Source: Apostichopus japonicus
Lineage: Eukaryota; Echinodermata; Holothuroidea; Aspidochirotida; Stichopodidae
Length of the DNA: 64,000 nucleotides
Assembly: GCF_037975245.1 (NCBI RefSeq)
Contig: NC_092572.1
Location: forward strand, 23,358,489-23,422,488
Direction: 5' to 3'
Made by a program: the position numbers and the translations under genes. The notes below the pieces were generated by a model. It did no database searches. It worked only from the letters and a program-made list of their open reading frames with translations, and was not told the origin of the DNA. Below, in pieces: positions 11,601 through 23,000 of this stretch; the stretch's first letter is position 1, and every line of letters begins with the position of its first letter.

Positions 11601-14600
11601 AGGACGGGAAAGAAATAGACATAGATCGATTAGCTTCTTCAATCAAATTGTTCATACTTTGCTACCATCATCTCCCTTTTGGTCGGGACTACTGCTCGGA
11701 GATCTGACACGACACTGCACTGCAGATACAAATAAACGTCTGAAACATATACAGCCCACAACAGCATCCCGTACAATAGGAATATCAGAAGAACGTATGG
11801 GGGTTTTAAAACATAACCAATTGTCGGGTAAGCGATATAACCGCCTGGATGAATTTTTGACTGTCTACACACAAGATATAGTTGGACTCGAGAGGAAATT
11901 TCGTGACACTCTCATTCTAAACAGACGACGAACAAAGCCCAAAAATCTAATCACTATAAAGGAAGAGTGGGCAAAGAAAACCCCCAGAAATATCAAGTCA
12001 CCATTTCAAAGGCCAAGTGAGCAAGGTTTATTCATGGAGACAACCGTAACTCAAAACTTCGTAGCAACCGACGAGACACCAAACATACGACAAAAGACAA
12101 ACACTGTAGATCGTCAAAAATGGGAAGCAACACCTGTTAATCAGGAACCACTAAAAGCCGTTACCAAGAAATGTGTCATTCCGTCAAAAAATCCTCTGCA
12201 ATCTATTTCAGGGAGGGTACATACACAAACCAAACCTCCAAACAAACGAAAGTCTACATCAAGGCAATATAAATCTAGAGGTGTTCCTATACGAGATAAG
12301 AGAAACATTTTGAAGGTTAATTTCACTAAAATGGAGAACGCCAACAATAACTGCTGGTTCAATTCAACGATGCAATGCTTGGCAAGGTGTGTCCCATTTC
12401 AAGATTTCGTAACTACATTGCCCACCAACTTTGAAGACATTCTCTCACTTTTGCAGAGAAGGATTATCAATATATCGAAACACATCATCAATAAAACACC
12501 AAATCTTACATCTCAGAAACTTGCTGGTGTTCTCAACCTCTGTAGCCGGTTTGTTGGTTTAAGCTTTAATACACAGTGTGACCCACTAGAATTTATTACA
12601 AGAGCAATTGTACCAATGTTCCGAGCATGTGGACATAATCCAATACAGATAACATTAAGAAACAAATTTACATGTCAGACCTGCGACACGCCCATTGTCA
12701 GCAGTGATTGTTTGTCAAACGTTTATCTAAATATGGATATATGGGATAAAAATATCACATCTATATCATCACGTCTGAAACGACACTTTGAAGATGAGGT
12801 CATTGAAGGAATGATCTGTCATAGTGATCATTGCAACGGCTCCGAGAGATTATTTACCAATTGTAAGAGTGTTATCTCTTTACCGAGATTGTTGGTGGTG
12901 GTCCTCACACGGTACGACCAATACGGACAGAATGTGAAAATTTCCCATCCAGTTCCAATCGACGAAGAGCTTAATCTGACATCTGAAAGTACCAAATCTG
13001 CGCATTATAGATTACAATCGGTAATTCAGCACGCCGGACATTCAACTGTAGCTGGCCATTTTACAGCAGTGTGCAGATGTGACGATAACTCTTTTATTGT
13101 CGTCGACGACACCAGAGGGTATTCATGGAGTAAAGACTTTACAGAAAAAAATGCGTACATTTTGTTTTACTCTAGAGAAACCGAGGAGCAGATCATAGCA
13201 CCAAATAATCCTTCTGATGATTCCAAACCAGATCACAATGAAGAAAGTTTAACTCAAAGTTCTTCATATCCAGAAACAAAACTTGAATCAAGCCCTCGAA
13301 GCGAACCAACTCATCAGCATCTAACATTTCACAAACCACCGATTTCTTCAGAGGAATCCAGGCGTGAACAAGCTTACAAATCAATGAAGTCTGAAATACT
13401 TGATAAATTTGGAGAACGTGCGTTATGTACTATAGCTAGAACGAGTAATTGTCATTCCTGTAAAGTTCATGTTGGTTGTATTCAAAAGGTTAAATGTGTA
13501 TTTACCTTCACAAGTGTAAAGAAATGCTCAAATGAAAATAGGTCCTTAATTGATATGACAAATGAAGTTGATCATTTGTGTAACGAGAATAGGTTGGTAA
13601 ATTGCTCTTGCACAAAATCAAATTGTGCAAGTAAAGTTATGTTAACGCCAGAAATAATCCTAGTAGAAAACCAATCAGTCAGGCAGGAGTGTTTTCCGAA
13701 GTTATTGGCCCTTGTGGAGAGTTCACCGGTAACCCATCAGTTTAGCCGAACTAGATTTTATAAGGCTGTATATCTAATATACTTAGGTGATTGCTATGAT
13801 ACTGAAAGGGTTAACATTTCTAAAAGTAAAGAAATAATTACCAACTCACCTTCGGTTATTGTGTTTAAGAAGTATGGAGATACACCTCTGACATATGATG
13901 TTGATTCTGTCCATGTTCAAAGGGTAAAATATTCTCCACTTTTATATTTGGTGTCACAGTGTACTAAGCCTAATTTTACTTTATCGAATTGTTGGCAATC
14001 TAATCTGACTCTTGGAACAGATGACTGGATTATTGAGGGTGTTACAGTTACTGCATATGATAGACAGAGACTCGTGAACGGTGAATGGTTAACCGATTCA
14101 ATCATTGAAGCATATATTCGAGGTGTTTTACCGTTAAAATCAAGAAATATTGCATTTTGTTCTAGTCATGTTGGAATCATAATGCGACAGCATTTGGACA
14201 TCACGCAAGAGGCACTGGTCAGAGAGGCATCGTTAACAGGCCTCAAGAAATGTAATTGGTTCATCGGAGTTGACATGGTATTTATTCCAAACAACTGTCA
14301 GGGAATTCATTGGAATATGTTTATTTTGCATCCTAATAAAAAACAAGTTGACGTTCTAGATTCCCTGAACAGCTTTGAAAGACATATGGAAAAGAGGGTA
14401 AAAGATTTACTTTTGGTAGCGTCACTGCACTTCTTTTCAGCGTTCAGAAAAGAAATGGATTTTAATGATTGGCAAATTTCATTCGTATCTTGCCCACAAC
14501 AATCCGACGGGCAAAATTGCGGAGTGTTTCTCTTATATTTTGCTACATGCGTAGCTAATGGAGAGCCAATACAGGCACTTGATGAAGAATCTGTAAATAA

Positions 14601-14664
14601 ATATCGGTGTTTCATTCTGCAGGAACTGTCTGCAAGACGTCTGGGCAAATATAAAGGAATATAA
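8611..14664 (+). CDS. Giant transposase-like protein: PHD finger + DDE core + USP + Ulp1 protease
   Basis: Intact 2017-codon intronless frame. Seen in order: a Lys-rich N terminus; a PHD finger at ~181-235 (C185-x-C, CxxC, HYKC, paired Cys); an acidic low-complexity stretch to ~500; a Cys/His cluster (C574, C579, C581, H603) like FLYWCH/WRKY-type transposase fingers; a DDE-like core with D738 (WDATG), D814 (INSDRA), CxxH at C860-H863 and a candidate E1060/E1061; a USP (peptidase C19) at ~1236-1523 with Cys box NNNCWFNSTMQCL (C1248), zinc CxxC pairs and His box (H1483, AGHFTAV); and a C-terminal Ulp1 (C48) domain with H1900-W, D1917, Q1964 and C1970. Predicted roles are nuclear DNA transposition plus removal of ubiquitin and SUMO-like modifiers; that is inference. 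The start is uncertain: TTTTTTTACAG at 8628-8638 looks like a splice acceptor, so upstream exons are possible, and Met36 at 8716 is an alternative. The superfamily is not certain (KDZ- or Mutator-like). Terminal inverted repeats were not found by eye. Confidence 0.87.
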   Translation: MFLNFIFLQVLQELHESKIRIDLSIHSKRKCGSLAMKGGASKDCKKKKTKNPKRNHKKKRILKKVDYNDVRSAISRVMKETNNSDPPFDRSFWMRVADLLSWPAYKYTNSVHRLFTIWSENRGNVQSVLSREDDKEHVGGVSYYDDEAHEDEGHIENDKSMPKMSKRLKIAKRFSDNWVSEELFCLCKRVYNSSMQYIECQKCKRWYHYKCVGIPTDVVNDEEIHYVCGIDDCNDNVKEFWCYGKSAKVPQNNTLRKTKCYNREINDEPTDVDKAYNKNTETDNDSSECLPEPDFIYHTVDDFNNVSNKSGKVVTINIEEHNDGLLFPPNQEKTHPNEDSVLYSATRIHHLIDSAAENDQDDNCSSCTLSNNHSAYFKDCPSEHGNEFDINDSDNAMNSSPKNNHTSCHDDKRHSPHSLGNEDNTSSSYKPKCETGGYTMPSSPEYIDDAVSNADYASSVFSNIEDYDHESDGINAATLKSLSSVAGAKTENDSCDFVRCLPKCVNFSFPREEWHRLKETQNGRCFGRGEWQKSVLEIIKKSNPFCSFKFSSHRVSMATFRKRRQPAFSTTATCQFDDCNCALKFVVFKGLDGKLTYSGKVQHAKDDIKARFIRRAERKDLYHKFSMGSLKPMKMQISKLSSLQGAIYESGNRDGIGETHHVLQKISSESRSHDRMDSEELKSLLGLMKKQKEEINKDTSIRGYIQHISVTPLYIICFTEGGLRAWHDICSSNVVFWDATGSCIQSTLTNKRLLYYELSVRNIVSGQTTLPVTILISDDHSLPTIINWLMVFRHHEKKTFGHNRMSVPKQINSDRAWVFLLASLFVFNGENIDRFYARAWKIVTGQADQEDLNKTIPHACTSHLMNNGKRIVKKHFTKYYRLGMYMISILLNSSTLPYFSSALKDIIIILLSPFVTKSLKSAMNALEIRMKNLGRESEQFDTEHNLEERLENDDTSFQNSEEEYMSRRGSPFTSHYKSIINEAEKIIESEETGKSKEGRERNRHRSISFFNQIVHTLLPSSPFWSGLLLGDLTRHCTADTNKRLKHIQPTTASRTIGISEERMGVLKHNQLSGKRYNRLDEFLTVYTQDIVGLERKFRDTLILNRRRTKPKNLITIKEEWAKKTPRNIKSPFQRPSEQGLFMETTVTQNFVATDETPNIRQKTNTVDRQKWEATPVNQEPLKAVTKKCVIPSKNPLQSISGRVHTQTKPPNKRKSTSRQYKSRGVPIRDKRNILKVNFTKMENANNNCWFNSTMQCLARCVPFQDFVTTLPTNFEDILSLLQRRIINISKHIINKTPNLTSQKLAGVLNLCSRFVGLSFNTQCDPLEFITRAIVPMFRACGHNPIQITLRNKFTCQTCDTPIVSSDCLSNVYLNMDIWDKNITSISSRLKRHFEDEVIEGMICHSDHCNGSERLFTNCKSVISLPRLLVVVLTRYDQYGQNVKISHPVPIDEELNLTSESTKSAHYRLQSVIQHAGHSTVAGHFTAVCRCDDNSFIVVDDTRGYSWSKDFTEKNAYILFYSRETEEQIIAPNNPSDDSKPDHNEESLTQSSSYPETKLESSPRSEPTHQHLTFHKPPISSEESRREQAYKSMKSEILDKFGERALCTIARTSNCHSCKVHVGCIQKVKCVFTFTSVKKCSNENRSLIDMTNEVDHLCNENRLVNCSCTKSNCASKVMLTPEIILVENQSVRQECFPKLLALVESSPVTHQFSRTRFYKAVYLIYLGDCYDTERVNISKSKEIITNSPSVIVFKKYGDTPLTYDVDSVHVQRVKYSPLLYLVSQCTKPNFTLSNCWQSNLTLGTDDWIIEGVTVTAYDRQRLVNGEWLTDSIIEAYIRGVLPLKSRNIAFCSSHVGIIMRQHLDITQEALVREASLTGLKKCNWFIGVDMVFIPNNCQGIHWNMFILHPNKKQVDVLDSLNSFERHMEKRVKDLLLVASLHFFSAFRKEMDFNDWQISFVSCPQQSDGQNCGVFLLYFATCVANGEPIQALDEESVNKYRCFILQELSARRLGKYKGI

Positions 14665-16199
14665 TTTATTTTTACTATGAAGACATGGTGATATACGGAA
14701 GTAACGAAACAATAAGAATTACCACTGGATCACAAGAATTTTATAATCAATATCAACTGAAGTATTGCAGTTTCTATTCTATTAGAGTAACAACAAAATC
14801 ACTTACTTACAACGTGATTACAAACTATGAGGATTGTTAATAATCTACTAATCTATTAATAATCTTTAAAGTGTTATTTTCTGAAATTTGACAGGTCGTT
14901 GACAGTGATTACAAATCAGAGAGGTTACTGTGACTTCATATGCCTAAATAATTTCACGAAATGACATAGGCATGTATTCAGAAATGTATTTAATCTTCTA
15001 ACGGTCTCATCGGTAGAAAGATATGATGACGGCTTACTTTTTATATATTTAGAAGTTGATTTATCTTTAACGGTATAGCTCATATGGGTAAAGGGTTGTA
15101 GCAACGATTATTCACCCCACCCAGGAGCGTGTTCATTATTTGTGCAGAGGCGCCTGAAACCGGCGCGTAGGGAGCCAGGGGCGGGGAACTGAAGTTGTAT
15201 TGCAATGTTTATACGTTTAGGGTCTAAGGGAAGGAGGTTACTCCTCCGCTTTGAGAATTTATTTATATATCTGACTGCCACAAAGGGCAAAATATGGCGC
15301 CCAGAATTATGTTAGAAAAAGTTTCGTAGGAAGATATTGTGACCGGGTGGCTGGACTCTTTTTAGAAAGTTCACGTTTTGTGACCATCGTCCGGGGTAGG
15401 GTATTAGAGGCAGCAGTGGTGCCATGATTTCCCCGACTGAGGTGGCTAAGGTCCCTGATATATGGGGGGGGGGCTAAGGTACCCCACAATTCGGGCTTTT
15501 CTGCTCCTCCTCCCCCTTCATATTGTTGGTGATTTAGAATATTGTAAACGAAAACGTTATACAGCATACCATACTTCTATATTTAACCGCCAAACCAGGG
15601 TAGTGTTATTGACACATTTTTAAAGCAATCGTTCATTATCGAAACATTTTGTAATTTATCACAATTTTTCTTACAAAAGACCAGGTTGATTAATAAGTTC
15701 ATATGTCTTATTATATCTCGTTTTATTTATTTCTTTGTGATTCTGTCGGAAGAAGCTGTAATGGTTAAATCAATTTAAAGAACCCTAATAAAAGAAGCAA
15801 TATAAAACAGAAAATAAGGTTATATTATTTTCAATAGGAGACTTCATAGGAGACTTCCTTTCCCATTGTATATAAATGGTGATAAAAGAAAGAAACAAAT
15901 AAAAACTAAAGAGAGGTATATTCATGAAAGTATACTCTACGTTTTTTTACATGGGCGGTCAGGCGCACGTTCATTATTCTTGATGTTATAATCTTTATAT
16001 ATTTCTTTTTCCCATAGACCTAAAATATAACTATTGTTGGCGTGTAACGCTCACACCCTTTTAGATTTCATAGTCTTGCCGACATGTAGGGAAATTTGTC
16101 TCTCCAGATAAACCACCACCCCTTCAACAACTTTATACACACGCACACCCCTTCCCCTGAGGCAAAGAGGCCTCTGAAAATTACGTATAATTACCTCGC
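14665..16199. other. No gene; flank of transposase-like ORF
   Basis: AT-rich sequence following the stop codon, with no convincing coding potential. A G-rich/C-rich patch at 15120-15520 looks like transposon debris but no end pairs were recognised. Any 3' terminus of the large element should be sought here or further right. Confidence 0.5.
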
Positions 16200-17350
16200 A
16201 GGCCACAGCTTCGGGGTTCTGCCTGCCAATTTTATACGTACCGTTACTATTAAAAATTCTTTGCTTAAAAAATTTCAGAATTTGTGTTTTAATTACACCG
16301 CTGACCCGTCTTTCTGGGCCTCTGATGTCCATTAAGACACATTACCCCCGGGATAGCGAAAGAGGGTACAAAAGTTGACGGCCGCTACTTGAAAACCGCT
16401 CATTGTATGCCGTTGCAACGATTATTTGTTTGCCAAACAGGCTTCTCAAAATCACATTTAAATTAATTACTCTGAGTCTAATTTCTGGGCCCTCTGGCTC
16501 CCGCTACAACATCGTGCCTCCGGGTTAACGGAAGAGGGGTATAGACTAAATAGAGGGTGTCCCCTTCTACTCCAAAAACCCTCATAGGATACCTTGACAA
16601 TAAAGTATTGTTTGCTAAAAGAGCCTCTAAATATCGAATTTAGTCGACCCGCTGGGCCCACTTATCTGGACCCTCTGACGCCTACTAAGATAATTTGCTC
16701 TCGGGGTAGCGGAAGAAGTGCAGTGGCTGAGGACCCTTCTACTTCGCATGTTATACCTACCTACCTATGTTATACGTACCTTTACTGTTTAGATTTGTTT
16801 GCCAAAAAAAGAATATTAAATTCGCATTTAATAACCTCACTTGGACCTTGGGCCCTCTTACGCCCGTTGCGACAATTTTAGCGGAAGAGGGTAGTAAACA
16901 GTAATCCTCCTTAAAACTTGAAAGCACCATGTTATCGCGTTACAATGTTTATGGCTTTTTCAAAAAAATTGTCTTTAAATAGCATTTATAAACCCCGATA
17001 TCCCACATGCCGGGTCTGCTGCGCCCGCCACAACAATACGCCACGGGCAGCTGAAAATGTTCATTAGCCTAGAGAGTGACCCCTCTCTATTCGAAGACAC
17101 CATGCGTTCCCATGTTATTGCGTTATAATATTGCTTTGCAAAAAGTATATCGAAATCGCATTTAATTACTCAGCTGGGCTCACTCTCTGGGATACCAGAA
17201 GAGGGGAAGTTGAAAGTGTCCCCTCTATCCGAATCCTCCCCTTTCCCCCATGTTATCACGTTACAATATTTCTATGTTTGTCAAAAAGGGGTCTCAAAAT
17301 TGCATTCGATAAACCTGCTGAACTGTGGCCTCTACAATTTCAATTCTGGC
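16200..17350 (-). repeat. Old, inverted array of the 172 bp satellite
   Basis: About six to seven strongly diverged units at roughly 175 bp spacing, in reverse complement to the 1-2228 array. Shared blocks include GTATGCCGTTGCAACG then TTTGTTTGCCAAA near 16408-16436, AGAGGGTGTCCCCTTCTACTC near 16552, and CGCTGGGCCCACTTATCTGG near 16649, which mirror the complement of the window-start monomer. Decay is far greater than in the left array. Confidence 0.85.
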
Positions 17351-19001
17351 ACTTATAAGCTACCGTAGTCTTTTATGATTGCATATTGTGCGCTGCTACT
17401 GCTTATTGTCCGTTGCTATTGTCCGCTACTATTGGTTGCCACTATTGTCCGCCAGCTTCAACTCGATCGTTTATTCGTTACTAGGTGATAGTTTTACTAG
17501 ACCATTTCTCGATCACTATAGTTGCTATCGAAAATACGCTAGAAAGTTACGTTGAAAAGCAAAGTATCACAGTGGTAAATCTGCTGAATCGGTTATTTTG
17601 ACTTTGCTGTGTAATTTGCGCGTATATAAATATGAAGTTCTATTAATCTACCTCCAAGAGGGCCAGTGTAGCACTCAGATTTTAATACATCACCATTTCG
17701 CATTTTATGAATCATGCGAACGCAAACTCCTGAGTTCATGGATGTGCATATGGCAGGCACGGACTACTTCACCAAATTATGTAAGCCCATATTTATATGT
17801 GCAGTCACGGCCCTGACGGCGAGGAGCCTCGGCTACGTGGTTGGTGCGCAGCCTCGAAATTCAACTAGGGGGACCGGGGTATATGGAGGTGTCCTGCAAA
17901 TTATGTAATGACCAAATACTCATCCTAAGAATTTTCATGATATAGGCTACTTATTGAGTCACAAAATAGGACCGGTGACACCAAATTGACCAATAAGTTA
18001 TAATTGACCCGACCCAGCCAGTAGCTATCGACGCAATTTAATGTCTCCTTAGGCTGTTTTCGTTTCGGTTTTTTTTCTTCAACTTGGATGGTAATCGGTA
18101 TGTAAAGCACCATAGATATTTTGGTGATATTTCCAATGGCGTAGGAACAGGGGGGCTGGGGGCGCCACCCCCCCCCCTGAAAAATATGGAGGGGCGGAAG
18201 TATCAAAATGCAAACCGATGGTTAGGCAGATTTCCCATTGACTTAGTGTGTTGTTAGGCTACCATGTGGTCGAACGTAACAGCAATAACGAAAGTATTCC
18301 ATGGATGTCTTATAACTGCGTCACAACTTCAGCAAATAAACAGATGGTTAGGCTTAGCTAGATTTCTCATTGACTTAGTGTGGTGTTAGGCTACCATGTG
18401 GAAGAAATTATTATTTATTCATTCGTTTATTTCATAGAAGGAAAGGCTGACAAGGAATTTTACGAGATGTTTATGGATTATAGACGGGATAACTAAAAAA
18501 TAGTAATCGCAAGTGGCTTTTTACTAATCGTTTATTCCAGATGCGATCAAATTGCGCGAATCGCGCAATCTCGCGGCTACTGCGAACCTTGGGCCAGCAT
18601 AATAGATAGTAGTACTAGTAGTAACAACTGTTTAGAGCTAAATTGGATATTTATATGGTTTGATCCAATAGACGTGCACGAGCCAGCATAAGCAGCGGCG
18701 GCAGTACGATGTTAGTAGTAATGCTAATTATAATTAAATAATTTATTTATTAACAAGTTAATGATAGAAACAAAAGCAAATAAAAATGATTGAGGAAGGT
18801 TTCATACCTTATCTTACACCTACGTATTTGAACATGAAAACATTGTCAGTAGAGAATATAATGCATTTATTACAGCATCCAATATGTAATTTCTTGAAAA
18901 TCGTGATACACGAGGGTAAACAATTTTTTCCGGGTACCCGGATACCCGACGGGTAACGGCCCTCGGGTACCCGGTTCCCGATTTTTGGACCCGTGTAAAC
19001 A

Positions 19002-19044
<43 letters not shown>

Positions 19045-19251
19045 TATATATACTGTTGCATACTGCTTGCATATTAACTCTTTAAAAAATATATGTTCAC
19101 TACTATTACGATTACCATAATGAGATGTGAGCCTATTAAAAATTTTGGTTCCTCAAAAAACAAAATATTTTAATTCGAACAAAATTGTGCAGCTAACAAT
19201 ACTAAATGGAAAATGACTGAATTGACAAATGCGACATTTATCATGGTTGTA
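17351..19251. other. No gene; repeat debris downstream of the AprA-like gene
   Basis: Contains a truncated MITE (18134-18208), a GGGTACCCGG-rich hAT-like block at 18925-18995 ending GACCCGTGTAAACACTA, and a (TA)n tract at ~18999-19056. A TTTATT at 18866-18871 (AATAAA on the minus strand) is a possible but distant polyadenylation signal for the minus-strand gene. Confidence 0.5.
18134..18208 (-). mobile_element. Truncated copy of the CAAGGGCGTAGGAA MITE family
   Basis: CAATGGCGTAGGAACAGGGG, then a GGCTGGGGGCGCC block, GAAAAATATGGAGGGGCGGA and AGTATC. This is the reverse complement of the right end of the 27669-28034 element. The other end is missing. Confidence 0.75.
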
Positions 19252-19923
19252 TCAAACTAAAGTTCCATGACAGTCTTGGCCCATGCAAGACTCGAAAGGA
19301 AAAATATCCGGGATAATATTGACCTCTGATGTTACTCTCAGTACACGACCTTTGGCCGCCTCATACTCGGCCTGAGGAAGAAAAAAAACGGGAAAAAAAG
19401 TTAATACCGTCGGTATTGACTCGATAAAAGTTACATAGGCCTACATAGAACGTTAAAGATATTCGTTTATATTCTTGTAGTGGGCTGATTCTTGTTGTTC
19501 CAAGCAACTAGAACTTAGAACTTTTTAAAGTGAAACAAGTCGCTAACATCTTCAAGCTATCCATATACACAAGAACATTATTTATTAATATTTAACATTA
19601 ACTAAATTTGCCTGTTAAACGAGCAAGGAGATCGCAAGAGGCAATACCAATCGTTATATAACTGTCATTGGTTCATTGTGGACTGGTTATTGTAGATATA
19701 TTATATTTAGTACTTTAATGAGAGGAGGTGTGGGTGGGGGTGGGGTGGGGAGGGGGGGTCGGGAGCTTACCTCGATAAAGAAGCACGCCCATCCACTGTC
19801 CGGGGTCTCCGTCACTGCCACGAACATGTTGTTCTGATTTAAGAGTTAAAAAAATTAATAATAATAATAATTAAAATAACAATGATGACGACGACGACCA
19901 TAACAATAATAATAATAATACAA

Positions 19924-19962
<39 letters not shown>

Positions 19963-19964
19963 TG

Positions 19965-20015
<51 letters not shown>

Positions 20016-23000
20016 GTAATAATTATAATAATTATAATAATACTAATACTAATACTACTAACAATAATAATAAAAATAATAATAATAATAATATGAGTGA
20101 TTGTCATATGTGAGTTCCACAAAGAGACGACCCGGGTGATAAGCACACAAACGGATATACGTCCGAAGCAGCTGGAGTTTATGTTTTCAACTGACGTGCC
20201 TTAATTCCCACCATGCATAACGTGTATAGCTAGCAGTTTGGACTATCAAGGTAGCCATGAAAATTTGCATAGCTAGCCTACTATGACCTATAATTTGACT
20301 CAGAATATATGAAAGTTTAGACTGGTACTTCACCACAAGCCTATATTATTTTCTCTGTTTTTCTAATCTCCCCATGCAGACGGCACCAAGGAATTTCTAA
20401 ACTGTCTTTAATCACCTTAATTCGTTCTGATTTATATTATCGGAAATTTAGTTTATTTGCTTGTCGACAGCCAATAAAAAAAACGTAATGATAACGTCTG
20501 CAAATATACGCAACAAAGGCACTAAAGTCACTTTTCTTTACGGACTCTTCCCGCTTAAACTGTTGGGTGGATGTACCGTAAGTTACATTGTTCGTGCGTG
20601 ATGCATACTTCTAACAAATTAGTGTACAATGAAGACTTGCCAGGAATAAGGTAATGTATCGTATTTGTATTTTGGATTCTGGAATCGATGTTCGGTAATA
20701 CATACAGATTATCAGGTGAATCATGATGTCCTATATAGATGTATTAAATAAGTTTATAAACTGAGTTTATTAAAAACAATTGCAATATACACTTCAATAG
20801 AGTTACCTCATGTCAAACCAGTTGTTGGTATTGATTTGCTAAATCAATGATTAATACATACTTATTATCATTTTAAACAAACGCAATTCATAATATTGAC
20901 AAACCGGTTTTTTTTTATTCAGAATAATGACTAATTTGCAGGAAAACTTTCACATTAACTTTCTTTCATGTGATGAAAATTGACTCTGTGAAAAGATCTC
21001 TTGGCGACAACATTTGCGGGTGTTGACATAGATAATCCTTAATACCTATCATACATTACCGTTCTTTCGGTATGAACTGCGGATCAATGAATTACATGTG
21101 TCCTCTCTGCACTGTGTATGGTGTAATGATGTAGAGTGTGTGTGGTATAATGATGTAGAGTACTTTACATGTGTCCACTCTACACTGTATACGGTATAGT
21201 GATGCAGAGTAATTTGCATGTGTCCTCTCTACACTGTGTATAGTGCAATGATGTTGAGTACTTTACACGTGCCCTCTCTGTACTGTGTATGGTGTAATGA
21301 TGTAGAGTATGTATGGTATAATGATGTTGAGTACTTTACATGTGTCCACTGTACGGTATCATGGTGTAGAGTAATTTGCATGTGTCCTCTCTGCACTGTG
21401 TATGGTATCATGATGTAAAGTACTTTACATGTGTCCTCTCTGCACAGTGTATGGTATAATGATGTAGAGTACTTTACACGTGTCCTCTCTGTTCTGTGTA
21501 TGGTGTAATGATATAGAGTACTTTACATGTGTCCTCTCTACACTGTGTATGGTGTAATGATGTTGAGTACTTTACATGTGTCCTGTCTACACTGTGTATG
21601 GTGTAATGATGTAGAGTACTTTACATGTGTCCTCTCTACACTGTGTATGGTGTAATGATGTAGAGTACTTTACATGTGTCCTCTCTGCACTGTGTATGGT
21701 ATAATGATGTAGAGTACTTTACATGTGTCCTCTCTACACTGTGTATGATGTAATGATGTAGAGTACTTTACATGTGTCCTGTCTACACTGTGTATGGTGT
21801 AATGATGTAGAGTACTTTACATGTGTCCTCTCTACACTGTGTATGGTGTAATGACATAGAGTACTTTACATGTGTCCCCTCTACACTGTGTATGGTATAA
21901 TGATGTATAGTACTTTACATGTGTCCCCTCTACACTGTGTATGGTGTAATGATGTAGAGTACTTTACATGTGTCCTCTCTACACTGTGTATGGTGTAATG
22001 ATGTAGAGTACTTTACATAGTTGCAGATACAGTATGTATTTAAAACTTATATTGAATCATACTTACAGATTGAGTGACGTTTATTTCTTCGTACATGACG
22101 AAAGACGGCACAGGTCGTTGCACTGATAATACGTGCAAACGGAAATCTCGTCTATACCAGTGTAAAAAGACAAATAAATCGGATTGGACTTTCAACATTC
22201 TCACAACCAAAATGCAAACAAAAAAGTCGAAATTTTGATATACAATGTCAACGTTTTGTTGAAACACCATAATTCCAAAATTGTGATGTAGAAGTCTCCA
22301 TATTTGCCAATGACTCTATCCGACCTATACCTAGGGCCAACCAACCCTTATATTTTCAAGGACAGATACCTTGAGATTAAATAGTTGGAAGACCCGGGAT
22401 AGGAAAAGTCACAATTTTGAGGGGGAAAAAAGTCGAAACTTTGAAATAAAAAGTCGTGATTTGGAGGATGCAAGGGAAGTTTTGAGATAAAAGTGAAACT
22501 TTTAAGATGAAGATCCAACATGTTGAGATAAAAAGTTCATTTTCGATCCCCCAAAAAAGGTTGGAACGAGTGGAAAGTTTCAGCAAAATGTCAACATTCT
22601 GAGGTAAAAAGTCAACATCTGAGTCGATATGAGAGTCTACATTTCCAGAAAAGTCGGGAGAAAATACATGAAAGTTTGAAATTAAAAAGGCACAATTTTG
22701 AAACAGAAATGTCGAAGTGAAAGCTTTTACATTGACATTTTTGCCGACTACCTTCGTAACGGCGACATGATGATGATGACGATGACGATGACAATGACAC
22801 TGACTATGACGATGACGATGACAATGACGATGACAATGATGTTGATGACGATGACGACGATGCTGACGATGACGATGACGAAGATGATGATGACGACGAT
22901 TATGATGATGATGATTTATAAAGGGCAGACCTATCCACCAATAACGGTGCATAAGGCGCATCACAATATTACTCTGTTCAACGCTAACCTGTCAAACATA

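Noticed and set aside
14665-16100. Terminal inverted repeat pairing with the region before 8611
   Set aside because: I looked by eye for matching ends and found none convincing; not claimed.
22377-22964. His/Arg-rich 195-codon frame
   Set aside because: Reads the complement of a GATGAC microsatellite; no other support.
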